A stretch of DNA of 64,000 bases from NCBI GenBank assembly GCA_963821345.1, contig CAWGDM010000003.1:124001-188000 (forward strand). The letters run 5' to 3'. Positions 49,323-58,686 of the stretch are shown here, piece by piece. Position 1 is the first letter of the stretch, and the number at the start of each line of letters is the position of its first letter. The notes beneath the pieces are model-generated. The model did not search any database, was not told the DNA's origin, and saw nothing but the letters and a program-made list of their open reading frames with translations. The DNA is from WHSW01 sp963821345. GTDB taxonomy: Bacteria > Actinomycetota > Thermoleophilia > Solirubrobacterales > 70-9. A program made the position numbers and the translations under genes.

Positions 49323-50273
49323 TCAGAGCATCGGGGTCCGGGTGCGGAGCGCGGCCCGCGCGACGGCGGCGATCTCGACCGCGTCGTGGAGGACGAAGTA
49401 CGGGGCCAGCAGCAGGCCGCCACCCTCGACCCGGCCGCGGGCCCAGATGTCCTGCAGGTACGGGTAGATCAGCCACCCGCGCAGCACGTGCCAGCGACTC
49501 GGCAGGAGCGCGCCGATCAGCGCCCTGACGAACAGCCAGTGGATGTCCTTCCAGAAGATCCCGAAGCGGAAGGTCGAGCGCCGCAGCCGAGGGTGGCGGG
49601 CGTATGCGGTCATCGGCGTCGTCCAGCGGGCGGCGACCCGCAGCTTGCCGAGCGCCCCGACGTCGTCGACCGCGTGGTGGACCAGCGCCTCGGCGGCGAA
49701 CCGGGGCTCCGCGCCGGCCTCGATCGCGCGCCAGCCGAGATCGCAGTCCTCGCCACCGGGCGCGCGACCGAACGTGTCGGTGTCGAACCCGTCGATTCGC
49801 TTCAACAGCGCCCGCGGATAGGCGATGTTGCAGGTGTTGAAGGCGACGTCCAACTCCCGCACCCAGATCGAGCGAGAGAACGGGCCGTAATCGCCGATCT
49901 CGGCGGGATCGGGGAGGGTCATCCCCTGGACGAAGAGGTCGGCTCGATCGCCGGCAGCGCGCTCGAGCTCGGCCAGCCAGTCCGGGGCCGGGGCGCAGTC
50001 GTCGTCGGTGAACGCGATCAGCGCCGAGCTCGAGGAACGCCAGCCCTGGTCACGGGCGGTCGCCGGGCCCCCCGGCGTTTCGCGCCGGATCACCTGCAGC
50101 GGCAGCCCGCCGTACGCGACCTCCTCGGCGAGAACCGCCGCGGTCTCGGGCCCCGAGCCGTCATCGACGACGATCACCTCGTCGGCGGGCCGCGCCTGGG
50201 CGCGCAGCGCGCTTAGCATCAGCGCCAGTCGGCGGGGGCGGTCGTGAGTCGCGACGACGACGGCAATCGACAT
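49323..50273 (-). CDS. Glycosyltransferase family 2 protein
   Basis: The 316-residue enzyme has MSIAVVVATHDRPRRLALML, EVIVVDDGSGPET, TARDQGWRSSSSALIAFTDDDCAPAPDW (DxD), TCNIAYPRALLKRIDGFDTD and GGEDCDLGWRAIEAGAEP. The C-terminal 60 residues are partly hydrophobic. It is a paralogue of the GT2 genes at 30164 and 50308 (shared CNIAYPRALL block) and is divergent from the latter by 34 nt. Confidence 0.89.
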   Translation of the reverse strand: MSIAVVVATHDRPRRLALMLSALRAQARPADEVIVVDDGSGPETAAVLAEEVAYGGLPLQVIRRETPGGPATARDQGWRSSSSALIAFTDDDCAPAPDWLAELERAAGDRADLFVQGMTLPDPAEIGDYGPFSRSIWVRELDVAFNTCNIAYPRALLKRIDGFDTDTFGRAPGGEDCDLGWRAIEAGAEPRFAAEALVHHAVDDVGALGKLRVAARWTTPMTAYARHPRLRRSTFRFGIFWKDIHWLFVRALIGALLPSRWHVLRGWLIYPYLQDIWARGRVEGGGLLLAPYFVLHDAVEIAAVARAALRTRTPML

Positions 50274-50307
50274 CGGCGCCAATGGGTAGCAGTAAATTGC
50301 CTGCGCC

Positions 50308-51264
50308 GTGGCCACTTCCGCACCCGAGATCGCGGTCGTGATCCCGACCCGCGGCCGGGAGACTCGGCTCGGCTTCGTGCTCGAATCGCTGGCCGGCCAA
50401 CTCGACCCGGAGCGCCACGAGGTGATCGTGGTTCGGGATGGGGACGCCCAGCCGCCATTCGCCCAGCCGCCCGAGGGGATGGCGATCCGGTCGCTGACCA
50501 GACCGGGAGTCGCGGGGCCGGCGGCGAAGCGGAACTTGGGCTGGCGGGCCACGCGAGCACCGCTGGTCGCGTTCACCGATGACGACTGTCGGCCAGCGCC
50601 CGACTGGCTCGCGACGCTGCTCGCCGCGGCGGACGGGGAGTCCACGTTCGTGCAGGGGCGCACGGAGCCCGATCCCGAGGAGGTGCATCTGCTGCACGGG
50701 TTGGCGAGGAGCGTCAGCGTTGAGGGTCCGACCGGGTGGTTCGAGACCTGCAACATCGCCTACCCGCGAGCGCTGCTCGAGCGCCTCGACGGGTTCGACG
50801 AGCGGTACGAGTTCGGCGGCGAGGACACCGACCTCGCCTGGCGAGCCCTCGAGGCCGGGGCGATTGCGAAGTTCGCGGACCGGGCGCTCGTTTGGCATGC
50901 GGTCGTCTCGCGGACCTTCCCGCGCGCCGTGCGCGAGGCGCGGCGATGGCCGGACCTGGCGTCGGTCCTCGCTCGCCATCCGCGCCTCCAGGACTCGCTC
51001 TATCGGCGTCATTTCTGGACCCCCGACCACATGGGCGTGGCGATCGGCTTCGCCGGTCTGGCGCTCGCCGCGGCGCGCCGCTCTCCGGCGCTGGCGGCCG
51101 CGGCGGTCGTGCCCTATGCGGCCGGGAGGCTCAACTGGCGCGAGCCGCGCCCACGGCGCTTGGCCCGCGGGGTCGTCACCCTGCCGATCTTCGCTGCGGT
51201 CGATACGACCGAGGTGCTCGCCAGGCTGCCGTCGGCCCTCCGCCACCGGGTCCTGGTCGTCTGA
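50308..51264 (+). CDS. Glycosyltransferase family 2 protein
   Basis: The 318-residue enzyme has EIAVVIPTRGRETRLGFVLESL, EVIVVRDGD, AAKRNLGWRATRAPLVAFTDDDCRPAPDW, ETCNIAYPRALLERLDGFDERYEFGGEDTDLAWRALEAGA and a hydrophobic C-terminal region. It is closely similar to the GT2 gene at 30164 in the central block. Its stop overlaps the next glycosyltransferase (TGATG). An AT-rich TAAATT lies 9 nt before the GTG. Confidence 0.89.
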   Translation: MATSAPEIAVVIPTRGRETRLGFVLESLAGQLDPERHEVIVVRDGDAQPPFAQPPEGMAIRSLTRPGVAGPAAKRNLGWRATRAPLVAFTDDDCRPAPDWLATLLAAADGESTFVQGRTEPDPEEVHLLHGLARSVSVEGPTGWFETCNIAYPRALLERLDGFDERYEFGGEDTDLAWRALEAGAIAKFADRALVWHAVVSRTFPRAVREARRWPDLASVLARHPRLQDSLYRRHFWTPDHMGVAIGFAGLALAAARRSPALAAAAVVPYAAGRLNWREPRPRRLARGVVTLPIFAAVDTTEVLARLPSALRHRVLVV

Positions 51265-52334
51265 TGCGGATCGCCCTTTGCCACCCGACCTACTGGCCGG
51301 AGGTCCGCCGTGGCTCCGAGCGGCTCGCCCACGATCTCGCCGTATCGCTCGCCGACCGCGACCACGAGGTCACGCTGATCGCCAGTCATCCGGGCGGGCG
51401 CGCCGAGTCAATCGAGGATGGCGTGCGGGTGATCCGTACCCGCCGAGTTCCGCGCCTGCCGGGATTGAGCTGGTACGACGAGCACATCGACGCGGCTCCG
51501 GCGCTGTTCGCCGACTTGGTCCGCGGCGAGTACGAGCTGGTCCACGCCCTCTACCCGGTCGACGGCTGGGTTGCCCGCCACGCTCAGCGGATGACCGGGA
51601 CGCCGTACGTGTTGTCGATCCACGGTGTGCTCAATCGTGAGTACCTGGTCCGGCGCCGTCAGCGGCTCGAGATGCTCAGCTCCGCCGCGACCGGCGCGGC
51701 CGCGGTCAGCGTCCTCAGCCCCGCGGCGGCCGAGCCGATGCACCGCTTCGCACTGGCCGAGCCGGTGATCCTGCCCGGCGGCGTGATCGGCTCGGACTAT
51801 GACGGGCCGATCAGCCGCCCGGCTGTCCCGACCCTTCTCTGTCCGGCGGCGCTCGAAGATCCCCGCAAGCGCGGCGAGCTGCTGTTCGAGGCATTCGGGC
51901 GCCTGCGAGAGCAGCTCGGCGAACTCGAGCTGGTGCTCGCCGGCGGCGGCTCGGCGCCGACGGCGGTCGAGGGGGTTCGGATCGACGTCCCAGCATCGAC
52001 CGAGGAGCTCGCCGTCACCTATCGCTCGTCGTCGGTGACCGTGCTGCCGTCCGACGACGAGGCCTTCGGGCTGGTTCTGATCGAGTCGCTGGCTGCGGGA
52101 ACGCCGGTCGTCGCGTCGCGGGCGGGCGGCTGCGTCGAGATCGTCACCGACGAGCGCGTCGGCCGTCTGTTCGAGCCGGGCGATGCGGACGACATGGCGC
52201 GGGCGCTGATCGAGGCGATCAAGCTTGCCGCCGACCCGAAGACCGCGGAGCGCTGCCGGAAGCACGCCCGGTTGTGGGATTGGGCCGAGGTCGTCGAGCG
52301 CTACGAGGCGGTCTACGAGCTGGCCGCTTCCTGA
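51264..52334 (+). CDS. Glycosyltransferase family 4 protein
   Basis: The 356-residue GT-B enzyme starts MRIALCHPTYWPEVRRGSERLAHDLAVSLADRDHEVTLIAS (acceptor domain glycine loop). It has SIHGVLNREYLVRRRQRLE, the donor domain LLCPAALEDPRKRGELLFEAFGRL and the EX7E-type DDEAFGLVLIESLAAGTPVVASRAGGCVEIV. Its 3' end overlaps the convergent methyltransferase gene by 22 nt. Confidence 0.9.
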   Translation: MRIALCHPTYWPEVRRGSERLAHDLAVSLADRDHEVTLIASHPGGRAESIEDGVRVIRTRRVPRLPGLSWYDEHIDAAPALFADLVRGEYELVHALYPVDGWVARHAQRMTGTPYVLSIHGVLNREYLVRRRQRLEMLSSAATGAAAVSVLSPAAAEPMHRFALAEPVILPGGVIGSDYDGPISRPAVPTLLCPAALEDPRKRGELLFEAFGRLREQLGELELVLAGGGSAPTAVEGVRIDVPASTEELAVTYRSSSVTVLPSDDEAFGLVLIESLAAGTPVVASRAGGCVEIVTDERVGRLFEPGDADDMARALIEAIKLAADPKTAERCRKHARLWDWAEVVERYEAVYELAAS

Positions 52335-53044
52335 GCGGCCCGTCGACGCAGGAGCACGAAGCAGAACTGCGTTCCGACTCCGACCAAGCGCTCGACCTCG
52401 AGCTCGGCCTGGTTGGCGGTCCGCTCGAGCTCCGTGAGCTCGATCGCCGAGCCGCGCCATGCACGATCGTCCTGACCCCGCGGCCCTCGGCCCCGGAGAT
52501 CGCGCCACCAGCCGCGGGCGCGGCCGACCACCGACGGCCGACGGTGGATCTCGGGGGCATTGGAGATCTGGAAGCCCGACCAGCCCCCCGGGTGCAGGAT
52601 GCGGCCCATCTCGCGCACGTAGCCGAGGGTCACGGCCGGGTCGGGGATGTGCTGGAAGACCACGTGGGAGAAGCAGACGTCGGCGCTCGCGTCCTCGATC
52701 GGCGCCAGTGAGGTGCCGTCCCCGAGGATCCACGTGACGTTGTCGAGCTCGGAGTTGTGCTCGCGAGCGAGCGCCAGCATGCGCTCCGAGACGTCGATCG
52801 CCCGCACCGACGTCGCCTGCGCCGCCAGGGCGCGCGTGATCCGGCCGACGCCGCAGCCGATCTCGACCGCATCGTCGCCCGGCTCGATCGCCGCGCCGAG
52901 CGAGTCGAGGATCTGCTCGAGCAGCTCGGGTCCGCTCGACCAAAACCGCTCGAGGTCCGGCGCGCCGTACTCGAGCCGGTTATCGACGAAGTAGTAGGCG
53001 TCCTCGTCGGCGCGCGCGTCCCAGAACTCCCGCATCTCGCTCAT
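52313..53044 (-). CDS. Class I SAM-dependent methyltransferase
   Basis: The 243-residue protein has the SAM-binding motif DDAVEIGCGVGRITRALAAQATSVRAIDVSERML (motif I and the acidic motif II), LGDGTSLAPIEDASADVCFSHVVFQHIPDP (motif IV) and GRILHPGG. Its place in the glycan locus suggests O-methylation of a sugar or lipid-linked intermediate, which is inference. A minus-strand TACCGT lies 11 nt before the ATG. Confidence 0.88.
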   Translation of the reverse strand: MSEMREFWDARADEDAYYFVDNRLEYGAPDLERFWSSGPELLEQILDSLGAAIEPGDDAVEIGCGVGRITRALAAQATSVRAIDVSERMLALAREHNSELDNVTWILGDGTSLAPIEDASADVCFSHVVFQHIPDPAVTLGYVREMGRILHPGGWSGFQISNAPEIHRRPSVVGRARGWWRDLRGRGPRGQDDRAWRGSAIELTELERTANQAELEVERLVGVGTQFCFVLLRRRAAQEAASS

Positions 53045-53074
53045 CGGCGTGGCGAACGGTAGCCGCGGCGCCGC

Positions 53075-53080
53075 TAGCGT
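53075..53080 (+). promoter_or_regulatory. -10 element TAGCGT for GT2 gene at 53089
   Basis: TAGCGT ends 8 nt before the TTG at 53089. Confidence 0.45.
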
Positions 53081-53088
53081 GTGGCACC

Positions 53089-54030
53089 TTGGCCGTGATC
53101 AGCGTGATCATCGCCGCGCGCAACGCGGCAACCACCCTGGGGGCGACGCTGGCGGCGCTCGCCGAGCAGGACATCGACCAGGCGTTCGAGGTGGTCGTCG
53201 TCGACGACGGCTCGCGGGACGCGACCGCCGCGGTCGCCGGTGCCGCCGCACTCGAGGTGACGGTCGTCTCGGAGGCGGGCGTCGGTCCCGGGCCGGCCCG
53301 CAACGCCGGCGTCCGCGTGGCCGGTGGCGAGTTGCTCGCGTTCACGGATGCGGACTGCGTGCCGACCGCCGGGTGGCTGCGGGCCGGGGTCGCCGCGCTC
53401 GCCGGGGCGGAACTGGTTCAGGGCGCGGTCCACGCCGATCCCGCGGCCCCCGCGGCCCCCTTTGGCCGCACGGTCTGGGTGACCCGCGAGGCCGGGCTCT
53501 ACGAATGCGCGAGCCTTTTCGTTCGGCGCGCCGCCTTCGACCGGGTGGGAGGGTTCGAGGACTGGCTCGGCGCCCGGGTCGGAAAGCCCCTGGCGGAGGA
53601 CGCCTGGCTGGGCTGGCGGCTGCGACGCTCGGGTGTCCAATCGACCTTCTGCCCCGATGCGCTCGTCCACCACGCGGTGTTCGAGCGCGGCGCCGGCGCC
53701 TTCGTGGCCGAGCGGCTGAGGCTCGTCTACTTCCCGCTGATCGCCCGCCAGATGCCGGAGCTGAGGCGGACGGCGTTCTTCGGTCGCCTGTTCCTGTCCC
53801 GGCGCTCGGCCGCCTGCGACGCGGCGGTGACCGCGGGGGCGATCGCGATCGCCCGCCGACGACCGATCTGGCTGCTGGCCGTGTGCCCCTGGCTGTGGAT
53901 GCTTGGCCGCGCCGCGCTGCCCTGGGGCCGGCGGGCACCGGTGGTGGCGGGCGCCGAGGCGGCGGCGGACGGGGTCGGGCTGCTGTCGCTGGCGCTCGGC
54001 AGTCTGCGCGCTCGGACTCCGGTGTTCTGA
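53089..54030 (+). CDS. Glycosyltransferase family 2 protein
   Basis: The 313-residue enzyme has VISVIIAARNAATTLGATLAAL, EVVVVDDGSRDATAAV, GPGPARNAGVRVAGGELLAFTDADC (DxD) and AEDAWLGWRLRRSGV. Two C-terminal hydrophobic stretches suggest membrane association. The TTG start is chosen from the -10 box 8 nt upstream; GTG 53095 is two codons further. It starts a run of plus-strand glycan genes to 57579. Confidence 0.88.
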   Translation: MAVISVIIAARNAATTLGATLAALAEQDIDQAFEVVVVDDGSRDATAAVAGAAALEVTVVSEAGVGPGPARNAGVRVAGGELLAFTDADCVPTAGWLRAGVAALAGAELVQGAVHADPAAPAAPFGRTVWVTREAGLYECASLFVRRAAFDRVGGFEDWLGARVGKPLAEDAWLGWRLRRSGVQSTFCPDALVHHAVFERGAGAFVAERLRLVYFPLIARQMPELRRTAFFGRLFLSRRSAACDAAVTAGAIAIARRRPIWLLAVCPWLWMLGRAALPWGRRAPVVAGAEAAADGVGLLSLALGSLRARTPVF

Positions 54031-54052
54031 CGCCGGCGGCCCAGCGCGCCCG

Positions 54053-54058
54053 TATTCT
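54053..54058 (+). promoter_or_regulatory. -10 element TATTCT for GT4 gene at 54068
   Basis: TATTCT ends 9 nt before the ATG at 54068. Confidence 0.4.
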
Positions 54059-54067
54059 GGCCGCTCG

Positions 54068-55246
54068 ATGCGCGTGCTCACGGTCGGGAACATGTTCCCG
54101 CCGCATCACCTCGGCGGCTACGAGCTGATGTGGCGATCCTCGGTGCGCCACCTGCGCGACGCCGGCGACGAGGTACGCGTGCTGACTACCGATCACCGCC
54201 GGCCGGATCCCGACCCCACGATTCCCGAGGACCCCGACGTCCATCGCGAGCTGCGCTGGTACTGGCGCGACCACGAGTTCCCGCGGCTCTCGCTCCACGA
54301 ACGGCTCGCGATCGAGCGCCACAACCTCGCCGTGCTCGGACGCCAGGTCGACGAGTTTCGTCCCGCCGCGATCGCCTGGTGGGCGATGGGAGGGATGTCG
54401 CTGTCGCTGCTCGATCAGGCACGGCGGCTCGGCCTGCCCGCCGCCGGGATCGTGGTCGACGAATGGATGGCCTATGCGCGCGACGTCGACGGCTGGGAGC
54501 GCGCGTTCGGACGCCGCGGCCTGGCCCCGGTCGCCGCGCAGCTCAGCCGCGTGCCCACTGGAATCGAGATCGGCCGCGCGGCGCGCTGGCTGTTCGTAAG
54601 CGAGTACCTGCGCCGCCGGGCGCTCGACAGCGGCATCGACGTGGGTGAGAGCACCGTCGCCCACGGCGGGGTGGAGGCTGGACGGTTCGCGGCCGCGCCG
54701 GAGCACGAGTGGGAGGGCCGATTGATCTGCCTCGGCCGGATCGACCCGCGCAAGGGCCTGGCGAGCGCGATTCGCGCGCTCGCCGAGCTGCCGGGCTGTT
54801 CGCTGCGGTGCATCGGCGATGGCGATCCCGAGCATCTTCGGCAGCTCCGGCGGCTCGCGCGGGAGCAGGGGGTCGGCGAGCGGGTCGGTTTCGCCCGGGT
54901 CACACGGGATCGGGTCCAGGCGGAGCTTGCCACCGCCGACGTGCTCGTCTTTCCGGTCGTCTGGCCGGAGCCGTTCGGGCTCGTGCCGCTGGAGGCGATG
55001 ACGGTCGGAACGCCGGTGATCGCGACCGCGACCGGCGGCTCGGCCGAGTACCTGGCGGACGGCGAGAATTGTCTCGTCGCCTCGGCTGGCGAGCCCAGCG
55101 CCCTCGCCGCCGCCGTGGCCCGGCTTGCCGGCGACCGGCAGCTGCGCCTCCGGTTGCGCGCAGGCGGCCTCGCGACCGCGGCCCTGAAGACGGAGGGCCG
55201 GTTCAACGAGGCGGTCCGAGCGAGGATCACGGAGGTCGCCGCGTGA
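54068..55246 (+). CDS. Glycosyltransferase family 4 protein
   Basis: The 392-residue GT-B enzyme starts MRVLTVGNMFPPHHLGGYELMWRSSVRHLRDAGDEVRVLTTDHR. It has the donor-domain LICLGRIDPRKGLASAIRALAEL and VLVFPVVWPEPFGLVPLEAMTVGTPVIATATGGSAEYL (EX7E). The Trp-rich middle (AWWAMGGMSL) is unusual. It overlaps the next GT2 by 4 nt (GTGA). Confidence 0.9.
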   Translation: MRVLTVGNMFPPHHLGGYELMWRSSVRHLRDAGDEVRVLTTDHRRPDPDPTIPEDPDVHRELRWYWRDHEFPRLSLHERLAIERHNLAVLGRQVDEFRPAAIAWWAMGGMSLSLLDQARRLGLPAAGIVVDEWMAYARDVDGWERAFGRRGLAPVAAQLSRVPTGIEIGRAARWLFVSEYLRRRALDSGIDVGESTVAHGGVEAGRFAAAPEHEWEGRLICLGRIDPRKGLASAIRALAELPGCSLRCIGDGDPEHLRQLRRLAREQGVGERVGFARVTRDRVQAELATADVLVFPVVWPEPFGLVPLEAMTVGTPVIATATGGSAEYLADGENCLVASAGEPSALAAAVARLAGDRQLRLRLRAGGLATAALKTEGRFNEAVRARITEVAA

Positions 55247-56223
55247 GCGCCGAGCCCGAGGTGACCATCGCTGTGGTGTCGTGGAACACGCGCGAGCTTC
55301 TCCACAGATGTCTCGAGTCGATGCGCGCCGACGTCGATGCCGGCCGCGCTCGGGTCGTAGTGATCGACAACCGATCCGAGGACGGCTCGGCTGAGATGGT
55401 TGCCGACCGTCATCGGTGGGCCGAGCTGATCCGCAGCGAGCGGAACCTCGGATTCGGCCCGGCCGTGAACGCGGTTGCGCGGGGGTCCGAGACTCGTTGG
55501 CTGGCCGCGTCGAACGCGGATGTGGAGCTTCGGCCCGGGGCGCTCGAACGGCTGCTTGCAGCCGGAGCCGCGAACCCGCGGGACGCGGCGCTCGCCCCGC
55601 GGTTGGTGCTTCCGGACGGCTCGACTCAGCACTCGGTGCACTCGTTCCCCTCGCTCGGGCTCGGGCTGGCCTTCAACCTCGGGCTCGGCGCGATCGTCCC
55701 GCGCCTCGGCGATCGCCTCTGTCTCGAGGGACGCTGGTATCCGGAGCGTGAGCGCGCCGTCGACTGGGCCCACGGCGCGTTTGTGCTGCTGCGTCGCGAC
55801 GCCTTCGACAGGGTGGGCGGCTTCGACCCGGCGCAGTGGATGTACGCCGAGGACATCGACCTCTGTTGGCGCCTGTCGCGCGCCGGGTGGAGGACGCGCT
55901 ACGTGCCCGAGGCGCGGGTCGGGCACGAGCTCAGCGCGGCGGCCGCACAGGCCTTCGACGATCAGCGCACCGAACGCCAGATGGCCGCGGCGAACGCCTG
56001 GATGACCCGGCGCCGGGGCCGCGCCGCGACCCGGGCGTACGCCGCGCTGAATGCGGCGGGCTCGGCCGTGCGGCTGGTCTGGCTGAAGCCGCTGGCGCGC
56101 TGGCGCCCGGCCCGGTTCGCGCCGCGGGCGGAGCTCCAAGCCAGGTACCTCACAATCCACATGGCCGGCGTCAGGCGGCGCGCGAGCGGCCAACCGGCTC
56201 GCGCCCCGGCTGGGCCGCGCTAG
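55243..56223 (+). CDS. Glycosyltransferase family 2 (rhamnosyltransferase-like)
   Basis: The 326-residue enzyme has VTIAVVSWNTRELLHRCLESM, VVVIDNRSEDGSAEMVADRH, NLGFGPAVNAVARG, LAASNADVELRPGAL and GAFVLLRRDAFDRVGGFDPAQWMYAEDIDLCWRLSRAGW, the same WbbL-like organisation as the gene at 44445. It is coupled to the preceding GT4. Its TAG stop forms the first bases of the -10 box of the next gene. Confidence 0.9.
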   Translation: MSAEPEVTIAVVSWNTRELLHRCLESMRADVDAGRARVVVIDNRSEDGSAEMVADRHRWAELIRSERNLGFGPAVNAVARGSETRWLAASNADVELRPGALERLLAAGAANPRDAALAPRLVLPDGSTQHSVHSFPSLGLGLAFNLGLGAIVPRLGDRLCLEGRWYPERERAVDWAHGAFVLLRRDAFDRVGGFDPAQWMYAEDIDLCWRLSRAGWRTRYVPEARVGHELSAAAAQAFDDQRTERQMAAANAWMTRRRGRAATRAYAALNAAGSAVRLVWLKPLARWRPARFAPRAELQARYLTIHMAGVRRRASGQPARAPAGPR

Positions 56224-56226
56224 CGT
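56221..56226 (+). promoter_or_regulatory. -10 element TAGCGT containing the upstream stop codon
   Basis: TAGCGT ends 7 nt before the GTG at 56234, and its TAG is the stop codon of the preceding glycosyltransferase gene. Confidence 0.45.
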
Positions 56227-56233
56227 TTCGCAC

Positions 56234-56986
56234 GTGAAAAATGGTTCGCAGACCGCCGCTGAGCCGCGGGACAACGCGCTCTCCGAGCTGCGGGCACGGT
56301 TCGGCGAAATCGACTGGTACCACACCCAGGAGCTGGCGCCCGGGCTCGTCACCCCCGGCATGTTCGATCTGCGCCCCTACGTCGATCGCTACGGGCTCCC
56401 CGCGGATCTGAGCGGTAAGCGGGTCCTCGACGTGGGCACGTTCGAGGGCTTCTGGGCGTTCGAGCTCGAGCGGCGAGGTGCCGATGTCACCGCGCTCGAC
56501 GTCGATCGCGTCCAACAACTTGACTGGCCACCGCGCCGGCGTCCAGATGCCGACGATCGCCGGGGCGAGGGCTTCGCGCTCGCCAAGGCGGCGCTCGGGA
56601 GCTCGGTCGAGCGCGTCGGATGCTCGATCTACGAAGCGTTCGCCGACGACCTCGGAGGGACCTTCGACCTCGTCTTCTGCGGCTCGGTTCTGATCCACCT
56701 GCGAGATCCGATGCTCGCGCTGGAGCGGATGGCCGGCCTCTGCCAGGGGCAGCTGATCCTCGCCGACGAGTACAGCCGCCGGTTGGCTTGGTCGCCGTGG
56801 GGCGGCGCGGAGTTTCGCGCTGAGACGCCGTGGTCGACCTGGTGGCGTCCGGCGCCGAAGACCTGGCTGTCGATGGTCCGTTGCGCCGGGTTCGACGACG
56901 TTCGTCAGCACGGCCGGTTCGGGATCCGGTTCCGCGAGCGCCGCGACCAGGTTCCGCACGTCGTCGTCCACGCGCGCCACGCTTGA
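56234..56986 (+). CDS. SAM-dependent methyltransferase (DUF1698/CmoB-like)
   Basis: The 250-residue protein has IDWYHTQELAPGLVTPGMFDLRPYVDRYGLP before the SAM motif KRVLDVGTFEGFWAFELERRGADVTALDV, then FDLVFCGSVLIHLRDPMLALERM. The WYHTQEL-type leader and layout resemble DUF1698 proteins related to the tRNA-modifying CmoB, but in glycan loci such proteins are thought to act on sugars or lipid carriers. Substrate unknown. Confidence 0.82.
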   Translation: MKNGSQTAAEPRDNALSELRARFGEIDWYHTQELAPGLVTPGMFDLRPYVDRYGLPADLSGKRVLDVGTFEGFWAFELERRGADVTALDVDRVQQLDWPPRRRPDADDRRGEGFALAKAALGSSVERVGCSIYEAFADDLGGTFDLVFCGSVLIHLRDPMLALERMAGLCQGQLILADEYSRRLAWSPWGGAEFRAETPWSTWWRPAPKTWLSMVRCAGFDDVRQHGRFGIRFRERRDQVPHVVVHARHA

Positions 56987-57012
56987 TTCCCGAGGACCCC
57001 GGTCATCGCGCG

Positions 57013-57579
57013 ATGTCCCGGGCGCGGAGCCTCGCCTACGTGCACGGCCCACGGCTGAGGTCCGGCCTGCGCAAGCTGGCAGTACGGCTGCGCAACCCGC
57101 ACGCGACCGTGCGTTTCGGCCGCCACACGTACCTCGGCCCGGGCTTTACCTTCCGGGCCCCGGACGGCGGGACCCTGATCGTCGGGGAGGCGGTCGAGTT
57201 TCGGCGCGACGTCCGGATCGAGGTTGGCTCCGGCGCCACGGTGCGGATCGGCGACGCCAGCCACTTCACCTACGGCGTCGTGATCCAGTGCGGAAGCTCG
57301 ATCGAGATCGGAAGGCGGTGCATCTTCGCGCACGCGGTGACGATCGTCGACGGTAACCACCGCTTCCGGGAGCCGGACGTCCCGGTGCTCGCCCAGGGCT
57401 ACGACCTCCGGCCGCTGGTGATCGGCGACGACGTCGGGGTGATGGCGAAGGCGACGGTGATCGCCTCGCTCGGCGCCCACAGCTTCGTCGGCGCCAACGC
57501 GGTGGTTACCAAGGACGTCCCGGACCATGCGCTCGCCGTCGGGGCCCCGGCCGCTGTCATCGAGCGCTACGGCCCCTAG
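57013..57579 (+). CDS. Left-handed beta-helix acyltransferase (acetyltransferase-like)
   Basis: The 188-residue protein is built of hexapeptide repeats (FGRHTYLGPGFTFRAPDGGTLIVGEAVEFRRDVRIEVGSGATVRIGD ...; VIGDDVGVMAKATVIASLGAHSFVGANAVVTKDVPDHALAVGAPAAVI). The putative catalytic His is in IVDGNHRF. These are typical of maltose/galactoside O-acetyltransferase-like enzymes using acetyl-CoA. It probably O-acetylates a glycan or sugar nucleotide. It is convergent with the next GT2 by 4 nt overlap. The start is less certain because the frame is open upstream. Confidence 0.85.
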   Translation: MSRARSLAYVHGPRLRSGLRKLAVRLRNPHATVRFGRHTYLGPGFTFRAPDGGTLIVGEAVEFRRDVRIEVGSGATVRIGDASHFTYGVVIQCGSSIEIGRRCIFAHAVTIVDGNHRFREPDVPVLAQGYDLRPLVIGDDVGVMAKATVIASLGAHSFVGANAVVTKDVPDHALAVGAPAAVIERYGP

Positions 57580-58547
57580 TTCCGGGGCGCCCCCAGCTCG
57601 GACACCATCGGTCCTCGGGGGGAGTCGGGGTCGGCCACTCGCGCCTCCTCCCAGGCCTCGAGGAAGTGCGGGGCGAGGCGTTGGCGGTAGTACAGGTCGG
57701 CGCTGGTCCACGCGCGCTCGCCCAGCAGCGGGAACGAGCGCGGCAGCCAGCGCGATAGGCGGCGGCCCCGGCCGCTCGCGGGCGCGCTGTCGAGGGCAGA
57801 GCGATAGAGGTTGAAGAAGAACGGCGGGACGTCGGGATGGAGGCGGACGAACTGGCGCTCGGCGAACGCGATCCGGCGCATCCGCCGCTCGTAGAAGGAG
57901 AGGTCGTACTCGCGCAGATGCTGTACGACCGCCTCCCGGTTGTAGAGCACCCGCAGACCCTGGGCGTCGGCTCGGTAGGCGAAGTCGAGGTCCTCGTAGC
58001 CGTACGGGAAGTGGATCTCGTCGAAACCGCCGACCCGCTCGACCATCGCGCGCTTGACCGAGACGTTGGCGCTGTAGAAGCGCCCCCAGCCCGCTTCGAT
58101 CCCATCGATGGCCGGAAAGTCGAACTGGATCCCGTGGTCGAGCCAGTCCATGAACGGCGTCACGTCGACCTCGTCGGCCCAGCGAACGTGCCCGAGCACC
58201 GCGACCTCGTCGGCCGGCTCACGGCGATGCCAGGCGAGGTGTTCGGAGACCAGCCCCGGCTCGGGGATGGTGTCGTTGTCCGTGAACAGCACCAGCTGAG
58301 CCGCTGCCCGCCAGCCGGAGTTGCGGTTCGCCGAAACGCCGGGGGTCTGGCCGCGCAGCACCCGCACGGGATACCCACGCCGGCCGATCGCAGCCTCGGC
58401 TGCGCCGGGATCGGGGTCCGCTGCGTCGATCACCACCACTACCTCGAAGCTGTCCTCCGGCGCCGTCTGGGCCTCGTAGCCGTCGAGGACCCGTGCGAGC
58501 CCTTCGTAGTTGCCGAAGGTCGAGACCACGATGCTGAGCTCGGGCAT
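57576..58547 (-). CDS. Glycosyltransferase family 2 protein with C-terminal extension
   Basis: The 323-residue enzyme has MPELSIVVSTFGNYEGLARVLDGY, VVVVIDAADPDPG, GVSANRNSGWRAAAQLVLFTDNDTIPEPGL (DxD), VKRAMVERVGGFDEIHFPYGYEDLDFAYRADAQGL and a mixed C-terminal domain of about 90 residues. The following 139 nt to the sulfatase gene contain no recognised feature apart from a weak CCGGC/GCCGG hairpin with a T-rich loop. Confidence 0.88.
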   Translation of the reverse strand: MPELSIVVSTFGNYEGLARVLDGYEAQTAPEDSFEVVVVIDAADPDPGAAEAAIGRRGYPVRVLRGQTPGVSANRNSGWRAAAQLVLFTDNDTIPEPGLVSEHLAWHRREPADEVAVLGHVRWADEVDVTPFMDWLDHGIQFDFPAIDGIEAGWGRFYSANVSVKRAMVERVGGFDEIHFPYGYEDLDFAYRADAQGLRVLYNREAVVQHLREYDLSFYERRMRRIAFAERQFVRLHPDVPPFFFNLYRSALDSAPASGRGRRLSRWLPRSFPLLGERAWTSADLYYRQRLAPHFLEAWEEARVADPDSPRGPMVSELGAPRN

Positions 58548-58686
58548 CAGTGGCGAACGGGTTCGGACTCGCTGACGACCGCGGACATCGGGGGCCAAAG
58601 TACAGGAGGCTCCCGGCTTTTTCGCCGGATCGTTTGCGCCATGGGGTCCAGGGGGCGGGCGTTCGCCGGCGCCTCGCGCGGCTGCG

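Noticed and set aside
53342..54835. 497-codon minus-strand frame antisense to glycosyltransferases
   Set aside because: Shadow of the GT2/GT4 genes; repetitive Arg/Ala/Pro composition.
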